Source: Haematobia irritans (Eukaryota; Arthropoda; Insecta; Diptera; Muscidae). From it: a stretch of DNA of 64,000 bases. Shown piece by piece: positions 55,741 to 64,000 of the stretch; positions within the stretch are counted from its first letter, which is position 1; each line of letters opens with the position of its first letter. The notes under the pieces are model-generated. The model was not told where the DNA came from. It did not search any database and was given only the letters and a program-made list of their open reading frames with translations. The DNA is taken from NCBI RefSeq assembly GCF_050003625.1, contig NC_134401.1, forward strand, positions 64,263,242-64,327,241, read 5' to 3'. Made by a program: the position numbers and the translations under genes.

Positions 55741-56155
55741 GGGCTGTTTTCTTTTAGCACTGGATACCCTAAGTCGTGAAGGACTAAAAGAAAACAAAGT
55801 ACTGGTTTATCCAAGACATCTCCAAAAATATGCAACACTGTCATCAGCTGTTCAAAAACAATCACAGAAAAGAAGTGAAATCTTGCATTTTTAATGTATG
55901 AAATACTCCAGTTAGTAATAAATATTTACTGCTGTGATTATTTATGACACTATACCACTTTTAATTTCATGTTTTTCGATAAATTAGTCACAATAAAGTG
56001 CTATTGTGAATCGATGAAACGTCACTTTATCAAAACACAATCTGGCAAGATTGGCGCGACTTGCACTGATGAGATGTTCTGGATAGAACACCAGTGCAAC
56101 GATGTTCTGGATAGCCCATACAAATGTTGTATCCAGTGCAAAAAGAAAACAGCCG
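55741..56155. mobile_element. GGGCTGTTTTC TIR element (415 bp)
   Basis: Ends GGGCTGTTTTCTTTTAGCAC and GTGCAAAAAGAAAACAGCC are inverted repeats extending to ~25 bp (…TGGATA). TATTA occurs directly outside both ends (55736-55740, 56156-56160). The superfamily is not assigned; a 5-bp duplication would be unusual for the groups that dominate here. Confidence 0.72.
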
Positions 56156-56539
56156 TATTAACGACAATGTTGTAACAATTGGATAAAGTAGCTGATGCTC
56201 AATTATCTTAAATTTCTCAACAATAGCTAGATAAATTCAATGGATGAATTATTATTTTTTATTACCCGAAGCATTCGAATACGCTTGAAAATAATGAGCC
56301 ACACTAATAATTGGCTGATATTCAGATTTTTAAACACCGAAATACACTTGTATCGATTTTTCGTTGAATCAATGTAGTGTTTGCAATTATTGGACAATTT
56401 CGTTTCTTGATTAAACAATTTATTTTTTTTAATTCATAATTAATTTTTTTTTCGGTGTATGTGGAAAAAGAAGATTAAAGAACTTGATTAATTGCGTCAT
56501 TGAGGAGAATAGATACAAATCTATAACACGCCTGACTGC

Positions 56540-57025
56540 ACACACACACACAAAAAACAACTCTGATTCAATCACGAAATTAATTGATCCAATTAATAAT
56601 ACTTGGGCATACAAATAATACTTGATTAAAAAGTTAATTGATTTCATTAGCAAATTTCAATTAATTTTTTAATTGATTCAATTAAAAATTTAATTGATGT
56701 TGATTGCAAGATTCATTAAAAACTATTTCCAATTACTCACTTAGTGTTTTTAGTTTAATTAAAAAATTGATTTTTTGAAAAAAATTTAGTTAGAAATTAA
56801 ACAAGTTTCCATCACATTTTTTAAATCTCTTCCAAGTTTGATTAAAAAATTAATTGTGTCAATTAGACTTTTTATTAAAAAATTTTAATTTTCCAATCAT
56901 TGACTTAATTAACTTAATGTTTCCATCTTGGTTAAAAATTTAATTGTATCAATTAATTTATTAATTGAAAAAATGTTCAACTACAACTTTTTAATTGGAA
57001 ATATTTTGGTGATATTTTCTTCTGT
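56540..57025. mobile_element. possible TIR element with AATTAATTGA-rich body
   Basis: CACACACAAAAAACAACTC at the left and TTTTCTTCTGTG at the right with CA just outside resemble the CAC...GTG class. The interior has many repeats of TTAATTGAT / ATCAATTAA that fold back on each other. Confidence 0.4.
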
Positions 57026-57084
57026 GCATGTTTCCGTTCCGGAGAATGAACTTTTCCACTGTCTTTAGCATACATCCACATAGC

Positions 57085-57542
57085 TCGAATAATTAAATCA
57101 TGCATTTGGACGTTGATCGCTTGTTTCGGTATCAGGCTAACATGAAAAGTAATAAGCAGCGAAGAGCTCGTCGTTAAATAGGCAAATCACCACTAATGTA
57201 CACTTTAGAATTGTTGTTGTCTCCTTGAAACCAGTTTCGGCAAGTTATCACAGTAATTGTTGTTGACTAAGGGAAACAAGGCGTTGTTCGATTGTTCATG
57301 AATCAGGTGAATTCAAAATAGCCTCTAAAAATAGATTTCGTGTTATTACATTACTGCAGTAAAAAAATGGATTAAATATAACTAAGATTAAGTGATTTGG
57401 AGTTATGTGAAGATATGATGCACATTGGGATTAAAGATAATTCTATTTAAAGTGGAATAAATCTTATACGTTTTCTCCATAAAGAGTTAACATAAAGGCC
57501 CAAATTGAGTTACCTATCACAGCAAGATCTATACTAAAGATC
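57085..57542. repeat. diverged copy of the 603-bp repeat
   Basis: Follows 15664-16130 in order (GCATTTGGACGTTGATCGCT, TTTCGGTATCAGGCTAACAT, TTTCTCCATAAAGAGTTAAC, AGATCTATACTAAAG) with many substitutions. Confidence 0.75.
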
Positions 57543-57640
57543 AGGGCTGTGGAGTCGAGTCAATTTTGCTCGACTCCGACTCCAGCATTTTCCATTAGCC
57601 TTAATTCCGTCTCCAGGCAATATAACTAAATCTCATCTCA
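57543..57640 (+). mobile_element. terminal fragment of a hAT-like element
   Basis: CAGGGCTGTGGAGTCGAGTC followed by GCTCGACTCCGACTCCAGC is typical of a widespread hAT-type terminus with internal fold-back. The other end is absent. Confidence 0.5.
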
Positions 57641-57768
57641 AATTTAAATCTAACGCCTCGAAACCAAACACAATGTTAGTAAAAAAATATGGGAAATATT
57701 TAAAGCCATATTTGTTCAATTGTGCAATTATAATTAATCGGGCGATACATACATACATATTAGAGGTA

Positions 57769-58668
57769 CACGGAGGAAAGTGTGTTTTGTATATGTTTGG
57801 AAACAAAAATAAGATATTTGGGACAACAAAATTTAACACAATATGTGGGGGTACAAGTATATTGTGTTTGAAAACTAGTATATTATTATGTTTGCAATCG
57901 ATATGTTAATATGTTACAACATAATATGTTTACGTGAATAAATTCTTTAATACAAAAAATGTTTGCACAGAAGCATATAATTCTTACAACGAACGTCCAA
58001 ACACGATATTTTTGGGAAAGTTACACTAAAAATAGAAATAATACTTGCCGCGGAAAAATATTTTTTTTATTTACGACATTTAAAACATACATTTTATGTT
58101 TTAATACCCAGTTGTTTAACCTACTCGAATTAGAAATTACACTAGGCTTACAAACTGTGTGGTCCGCTGTTCGAATCCCCGTCCGGCAATTTACCTTTTG
58201 CCGGACGAGGATTCGATTTAAAAAATTACAAAATTGAATAATTTCTTCTACAATGTTTGTATTACAGCAAAAGGTGCTAAGAACTAAAAAACCTCGTCGA
58301 AGTGAGAATTTTGTGAGGGAATATACAATTAAGCAGAAAAAAATATTGAGTACAATATTCTTTGGGAGAAAATTCTTCTAACATATAATATTTTTGGGCT
58401 CAAATGCTTCTAAACATATTATATGTTCACATAAAACAAATATAATAACATATAGTTTTTGGGGAGACAACATTATTGAATTTGGATGGAAAAATACAAA
58501 ATGTTTGGAACCCAAACATATCATATTGTTTAGACCAATATGCTATCAAACATATTATATATTGGAAGAAATCAAATATGTAAATGTTTGGGCAATACCC
58601 AAAAATTTACATGCTTGAAGCCAAATGTATTTGGGTGTATATGTTACAGAAGCGATTTTTTTTTTGTG
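57769..58668 (-). mobile_element. AAACATAT-family TIR element, medium form
   Basis: Ends CACGGAGGAAAGTGTG and AAGCGATTTTTTTTTTGTG, flanked by TA (57767-57768, 58669-58670). It contains a tRNA-like B-box palindrome at 58171-58216 where the long form has tRNA-like modules. Confidence 0.74.
58171..58216. repeat. 19-bp hairpin built from two B-box-like sequences
   Basis: TCGAATCCCCGTCCGGCAA and TTGCCGGACGAGGATTCGA pair over 19 bp with one mismatch around an 8-nt loop. Each arm carries a TTCGA(A/T)CC B-box core. Confidence 0.8.
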
Positions 58669-59025
58669 TACATAGGTCATTTTTTAAGCACTTTTGAATA
58701 AGTTTACTTTCTTTACTTCTTATCAGTGGCGAGTCAATTGTGAGTTTTGAGACACACCGTTCTGTGTAGGATATGACTGCAATATGAAGAAGTCAATTGG
58801 AAGAAATATTGTACCATATTTCCCCAAATTTGACACACATTGCTAATTCTACTCTAAGTGCAAAACTTCAAATAAATCGGAATGAATCTTAGGCCTCCAG
58901 TAGTCATATGAATCTAAATCGGGCGTAAAGTATATGTGCTAGCTATATCTAAAGCTAAACCGTTTTGGCTGACATTGCAACTTATACGGGACTCGCAAAC
59001 AATTGGGATGTAAGAAATTTGACCA

Positions 59026-59520
59026 CACCCTCAAAAAAAAAATCGCTCCTGTAACATATACCCCAAACACATTTTGCTTCAAGCATATCTCTTTTCGGGA
59101 TTGGTGCAAACAAAATATTGTTTGTATTGTTCAAACATATTATGTTTCACCTTAGGGCATAGACTGGTAGTAAAAAATTTTAATGAAATTTTATTTGTGT
59201 GGATATATTTTAAAGGCGCCAATTGGTTACTTCCATTATTTTACTTGCAGCATACTCTTTAGGTCTCTCTTTCTAAACACATATATGTTTGGAGCTATTT
59301 CCAAATAAATATATGTTTGCATGTAAGCATATTATATTTACAAACATTTTATATCCCAAACATTATATGTTCTAACATATTGACATATATGTCCTAAACA
59401 TGTTATGCTATTTTATGAACATTATATGCTTGCACTTAAAAACATTGGATTAAAAAATTTGAGTTCCGAACATATATTTTTTACACCCAAACATATGAAA
59501 AACAGCATTTTTCGTCCGTG
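59026..59520 (+). mobile_element. AAACATAT-family TIR element with CA duplication
   Basis: Ends CACCCTCAAAAAAAAAATCG and GCATTTTTCGTCCGTG, flanked by CA (59024-59025, 59521-59522). Shares GGCGCCAATTGGTTAC with 16493. Confidence 0.78.
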
Positions 59521-59656
59521 CAATCGACGATAAATATATATGACAACTATATCTAAATATAACCCGATTTTTTCTGATATATCAGCTCTATAGAGCTCTA
59601 TTTAGCAGCTGTATACACCAACAGACCAGCATTCTCAATTTAGCTATTTGCCCGCT

Positions 59657-59835
59657 ACACTGTTAGAAAAATATGGGTTTTCATATGTTCCGATAAAAAC
59701 AAAATGTGTTTCGGATAAAATTTTTTAAAAGCAATATATTTAAGTGCAAAAATGTAATGTTCCTAAACTAGTATTAAATGTTTGGTACACATATTTTAAT
59801 ATGTTAGAATATATTATATCCCATCAAACATTTGC
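59657..59835 (-). mobile_element. partial AAACATAT-family element
   Basis: Begins CACTGTTAGAAAAATATGGG after TA, as the inverted 3' end of the family, and continues through TTCCTAAACTAGTATTAAAT; the rest is lost. Confidence 0.62.
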
Positions 59836-59900
59836 AATCACATTTGACTCACAAATGATTCTTCCAACTGATTAAATCAATCATATATGATATCATTTTG

Positions 59901-60120
59901 GAGTCAAATATGAGTATTCTGCATAAAAAAAGTGTGCCCTCAAAACGATTTGCCTCAGTGAGTCTTTAAATAATCAGTTTTGTGATTGATTTGGCACTCC
60001 CTCCATATATACATTTAGGAGTCAGATATGAGTATTCTGTATAAAGAAAGAGTGCCCTCAAAATGATTTGTATCTATGACTCATTAAATAATAATTTTTG
60101 TGATTGATTTTGCATTACGC
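59901..60120. repeat. two 118-bp tandem units
   Basis: GAGTCAAATATGAGTATTCT at 59901 and GAGTCAGATATGAGTATTCT at 60019, each followed by TGCCCTCAAAA and TTTTGTGATTGATTT. Confidence 0.75.
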
Positions 60121-60361
60121 ATCGTTTACGAATCTTTACATGCAATGGTTTCTTTTTTAAATTTGTATACCCTAAACCACATAGTGGTCAGGGTATAATA
60201 AGTTTGATCGGCCAAAAAATGTGTCAACCAGAAATATTGAGTCGATCTAGCGCTTGGTGTCCGTCCGTCCGTCTGTCCATGTATTTGTTGTTCACAGGAT
60301 TCCGGTCGCAATTATTAACCGATTTTGATGAAATTTGGTACAGGGAGTTTTTTGGTCACAA

Positions 60362-60712
60362 GGAGCCACCGTGGTGCAATGGTTAGCATGCCCGCCTTGC
60401 ATACACAAGGTCGTGGGATCGATTCCTGCTACGACCGAACACCAAAAAGTTTTTCAGCGGTGGATTATCCCACCTCGGTAATGCTGGTGACATTTCTGAG
60501 GGTTTCAAAGCTTCTCTAAGTGGTTTCACTGCAATGTGGAACGCCGTTCGGACTCGGCTATAAAAAGGAGGTCCCTTATCATTGAGCTTAACATGGAATC
60601 GGGCAGCACTCAGTGATAAGAGAGAAGTTCACCAATGTGGTATCACAATGGACTGAATAGTCTAAGTGAGCCTGATACATCGGGCTGCCACATAACCTAA
60701 CCTAACCTAACC
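60362..60712 (+). mobile_element. tRNA-derived SINE, copy 3
   Basis: Head GGAGCCACCGTGGTGCAATG, A-box-like TGGTGCAATGG, anticodon-arm-like CCTTGCATACACAAGG and B-box-like GGATCGATTCC. Then comes a ~210-bp body, the 3' part shared with the LINE, and a CATAACC(TAACC)n tail. Perfect 13-bp duplication TTGGTCACAAGGA (60352-60364 and 60713-60725), overlapping the SINE start by a few bases. Likely pol III transcribed and LINE mobilised. Confidence 0.92.
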
Positions 60713-61800
60713 TTGGTCACAAGGACGAACGCTATTGAATTTGGAAGAAATCGGATCAAATTTAGATATAGCTCCCATATATATGTATCGCCCGATTTCG
60801 ACAAATGGGGTCTCGTTGCGCGTTTTTTCAAACGGATCGTCACCAAATTTGGCAAAAGGTAATCTTTTCCATCGCCCTTCAAGTCTGCAAAATTTCATCC
60901 AAATCGGTTCAGATTTAGATATAGCTCTCATATATATGTATCGCCCGATTTTCCCAAATTTGGCCACAAAACCTTTATTTATCAACCGATCTTACTCAAA
61001 GTTGGCTAAATATAATCTTCTATAGCACTAACAATATGTGCAAAAAATCATCGAAATCGGTTCAGATTTAGCTATAGCTCCCATAAATGTACCGCCCGAT
61101 TTTTCTAAATTTGGCCATAAAACCCTTATTTATCAACCGATCTCACCCAAATTTGGCTAAATGTAGTATTCTATAGCACTTACTATATGTGCAAAAAATC
61201 ATCGAAATCGGTTCAGATTTGGATATAGCTCCCATATATATAGCCCGATTTTCCCAAATTTGGCCATAGGACCCTTATTTATTAACCGATCTTACTAAAA
61301 GTTGGCTAGATCCAGTCCTCTATAGTACTAACTATATGTGCAAAATTTCATCGAAATCGGTTCAGATGTAGATATAGCTCCCATATATGTATCACCCGAT
61401 TTTGAAAAATTCGCCCCTAATAACCTTATGTTTGACCATACAGGCCTCATTTCTTAACTGATCTTACTCAAATCTTGCACAAGGTAACCTTTTGTGGTAT
61501 TAATCAAACCCGCAAAATATTATGCAAATTGGTTCAGATTTAGATATAGCTTCCATATATATGCTTCGCTCGATTTTCCCTAATTTGGCCATAGTACTCT
61601 TATTTATTAACCAATGTTACTCAAATGTTGATGTACTAGACGTTAGTACTTATACGTACTTGTAGCTCTTACATAAGAATATTGCTCGATTTTTACAAAT
61701 TTGTATTTATTACCCACACTAATTTAACGATTTTCTCTTTTTTAATAATGGGCTCAATGTTAGTGGCATACTAACTCCGTAGGCGCAATATCAACACAGC

Positions 61801-62477
61801 CAGTGTTGCTAGAAGTAGGGGCAATTCCCTATATGTAGGGTTTTTCTAATATTTGGCGTCTTGTAGGGACGTAGGGCCACAATGTAGGGCATTTTCACTC
61901 AACACAATTTGTAATAATTTTTACATTTTGGTGGCTCTAGAGGAGGAAATTAGAAGCCGGCAAGGCTTGATCTTTAACAATGTGTGGTAAACTTTATTCC
62001 TGTAGAGAATTTTGTCAACATTTTATTTCTATAGAACATTTTGTCAAAATTGTACTTCTATAGAAATTTTTTTCAAAATATTATTTCTATAAAAAAGTTT
62101 CTCTAAATTTTATTTCTGTGGAATTTTTTCTCAAAATTTTATTTCTACAGAATTTATTGTCAAAATTTTATTTCTATAGAAAAATTTCTCACAAAAATTT
62201 GTTTATAGAAACTTTTTCCAAAATTTTATTTTTATAGAGATTTAACAGAAAAGATTACTAATTTGGGTAGAATTCTACCAACTGTGGCAACCGTGGTGGT
62301 AATACAAATTTATATTCTAAGTTATATACGTTGCATATTCATGTTTTAAGATAATAAAGTACTTAGAACCATTTTTGTTTTGTAAAATTTTCTAAATTTA
62401 AGGAAAAATATAGTATGGGAAAGTAGGGAACTTTTTTGCCATTGTAGGTAAACGGAACATTTTCCGTGGCAACATTG
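61801..62477. mobile_element. hAT-like element with minisatellite
   Basis: Ends CAGTGTTGCTA and TGGCAACATTG are inverted relatives (11 bp, two mismatches). The 8 bp outside do not match, so the duplication is lost or the call is wrong. The interior holds TAGGG-rich ends and the minisatellite at 62000-62240. Confidence 0.5.
62000..62240. repeat. degenerate minisatellite related to 20660-21110
   Basis: Units of TTTTATTTCTATAGAA plus TTTTGTCAAAA, the inverted form of the array in hAT element 2, in a different host element. Confidence 0.75.
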
Positions 62478-62670
62478 ACTATGAGCTATAGTCAGATTGA
62501 CACAAAGCACCCATAGACATGTACCCCTTAATTTTCTTAAATATGCAACTGCGGTTTATCTCCCAGACCTATATGTTACCCCACAATGCTTATGATTACC
62601 AATTCTGTAATGGTGGTTTAGGGTATGATATAGTCGGCCCCGCCCGACTTTCTACTTTATTTACTTGTTA

Positions 62671-63289
62671 TATTATCTATTGTACTATTACATATAAAAT
62701 AAGAAAAAAACTTAAAGAAAAATATGGTAATTATTGTTTTGTTTCATGTCCGTAAAATGCATTATATATTATATGGTCTTATTGTGTTAGCATATTTTAT
62801 TCAACTGAAAAAATGTGTATTCTATTTGTCAGAAATACAAATTGTCAAACCAAAGCAAACAACAAACGATGATTTATCAATTACATGTATGATTGTTTGA
62901 TGAGCATTAGCTTTTTTCTACTGTCGTCGCGTAAGTTAGTCGTTAATGACTTCTATATGTGCTCGTTTGACGATCGCTTTTTGTAAACTAACTCGGAAAT
63001 AAAATCAATAAGTATGACTTTTTAATAATTCTTTTAGGCGTCGCGCATATGAAAATCAGCATATTGAAACAAAAATTATTAAGAATATACTCTTTAATGA
63101 GCTTCATCACACAATCTTGAGTGATTAAGAAAATATTCTACAAAATGAGTTATAAAAGTGAGAACGTCACATTTTTGAATAACTAAATAGTAAAAAAATA
63201 CTCATGATTATAATTAATCCATAATTTAACATCAGTCGGAGTCTTAAAATAGTCATTCCAATGATCAATCATCCTAAGACTCTCAGAAT
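62671..63289. other. unassigned sequence
   Basis: No gene or repeat end recognised. Confidence 0.3.
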
Positions 63290-63715
63290 GTTTGGAGGGA
63301 TTTGGGACAAGAATGTTTCATAAAAATGATATGTGTGAATGTAAACATATATAAACTTACAAATTTCGAGTAAACATATGTATGTTGTGATATTCTATTC
63401 AGGGAGCGACAGAGAGAGAGAGAGAGAGAAATAGAGATGGAAACCGGAGGGTTGACGAAAGATATCAAAATTTCTGTGAAACTGCCTGTAACATATGTTG
63501 CTTCGGAAAACTGTTTTATGTGTACATTTGTTTTGGCTATGCGCTTGGTATGTTAATAAGACTTCGCCAAAAATTTGATATGCTTAGGTCTAAATATTAT
63601 TTAGTTTGAATATTAAATTGCGTATTCGGAGTAAAGAGAATAGATATTCGGAAAACAACATGTGTTTTTGTCTTGAGAGCAGATATTTGTATATCATTTT
63701 GGTATTATGGGCACT
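63290..63715 (-). mobile_element. partial AAACATAT-family element (long-form middle)
   Basis: Inverted match to about 22010-22470: ATCTCTATTTCTCTC, GTTTTCCGAAGCAACAT and AACATGTGTTTTTGTCTTG (plus strand) are in the same order as in the element at 21280. Includes a (GA)n run at 63411-63430. Confidence 0.65.
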
Positions 63716-64000
63716 TTGTTTTTTTGTTTTTTTTTTCGTCAAAAGAAATCTGAACGTACGACGAGTAAGATGAAATATTTAGGAAAAAACAAAAAAAAGT
63801 GGAAAATATATAAAAATTACAAAGGGAAAAAATGAGTTTAGATCCTTTTATTAATAAATAGTCCAAAATGAGTTGACGGACACTTTCAAAAATAAAATCG
63901 GGCATTAAGTTCGAGTTTTGCCGCAAAAATTATTTTTCATTTCAGCGGAAAAACTCTAATCTCTAAAAGCAGAATAACACAACTTTTGTATTATAACTTG
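63716..64000. other. unassigned AT-rich sequence
   Basis: A and T runs only; nothing recognised. Confidence 0.3.

Larger units (their letters stand above)
57641..59650 (-). mobile_element. DINE-like element (reverse), interrupted twice
   Basis: Minus-strand match to A/C: GCTTTAAATATTTCCCATAT and TTTTTTTACTAACATTGTG near 57670-57710, then units with GATATAGCTAGCACATATAC (58935) and AACTGACCACTGGAGGCC-like phrases. Split by TIR elements at 57769-58668 and 59026-59520. Confidence 0.5.
60163..62670 (+). mobile_element. DINE-like element E with nested SINE and hAT-like insert
   Basis: Head TTGTATACCCTAAACCACAT with GTGGTCAGGGTATAATAAG, the GTCCGTCCGTCCGTCTG tract, units with TTCAGATTTAGATATAGCTC about every 120-190 bp, and the tail GGCCCCGCCCGACTTTCTAC then TTACTTGTT. 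Interrupted by the SINE at 60362 and a hAT-like element at 61801. Confidence 0.62.

Noticed and set aside
61801..62477. 8-bp duplication to confirm the hAT-like element
   Set aside because: The 8 bases outside the two ends do not match, so the call rests on TIR similarity alone.
1..64000. CRISPR arrays, operons and ribosome binding sites
   Set aside because: None seen; the window is eukaryotic and the regular repeats are transposon-derived arrays.

Overview
The window is repeat-dense, AT-rich nuclear DNA of an insect. The transposon content (DD41D, DD34D and DD37E Tc1/mariner remnants, a LOA/I-like LINE, a Penelope-like element, DINE-1-like arrays, a tRNA-derived SINE and many short TIR elements) fits a higher fly. 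A calyptrate such as a muscid is my best guess, by inference only. I see no intact host gene. The only clearly intact protein-coding genes are the two ORFs of one full-length LINE.

Layout. 1-5.6 kb: DINE-like debris, a pogo-type MITE invaded by a deleted DD41D mariner, and a 27-bp inverted repeat. 5.6-13.5 kb: two DINE-like elements; a 5,025-bp LINE (7457-12481) sits inside the tandem array of the second, with a perfect 12-bp target duplication. 13.5-17.3 kb: a LINE RT fragment split by a hAT element, a 603-bp tandem repeat and MITE debris. 17.4-23.8 kb: a decayed Penelope-like element with inverted ends, split by two hAT elements (each with a perfect 8-bp duplication) and one MITE. 24-31 kb: MITEs, a frameshifted coding-like tract of unknown origin (27375-28019), a SINE inside a MITE and a broken DD37E transposon. 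31.6-39.4 kb: DINE-like elements C and D, a TIR element carrying two opposed tRNA-like modules, a SINE, a LINE 3' fragment and a mariner. 39.8-57 kb: many short TIR elements among unassigned AT-rich DNA. 57-64 kb: DINE-like DNA carrying further TIR elements, a third SINE and a hAT-like insertion.

How the parts work together. The strongest system is a LINE-SINE pair. The SINE (copies at 28576, 36014 and 60362) has a tRNA-like pol III head, but its last ~65 bp match the 3' end of the LINE, including a 42-bp identical block and a terminal CCTAA-type tail. This is the expected arrangement of a SINE mobilised by the LINE's reverse transcriptase. A second theme is several unrelated short TIR families that share terminal motifs (CCCAGC...GCTGGG, or CAC...GTG next to A/T runs) and leave 2-bp duplications that are not always TA. 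The nesting is clear enough in several places to give relative insertion order and true empty sites.
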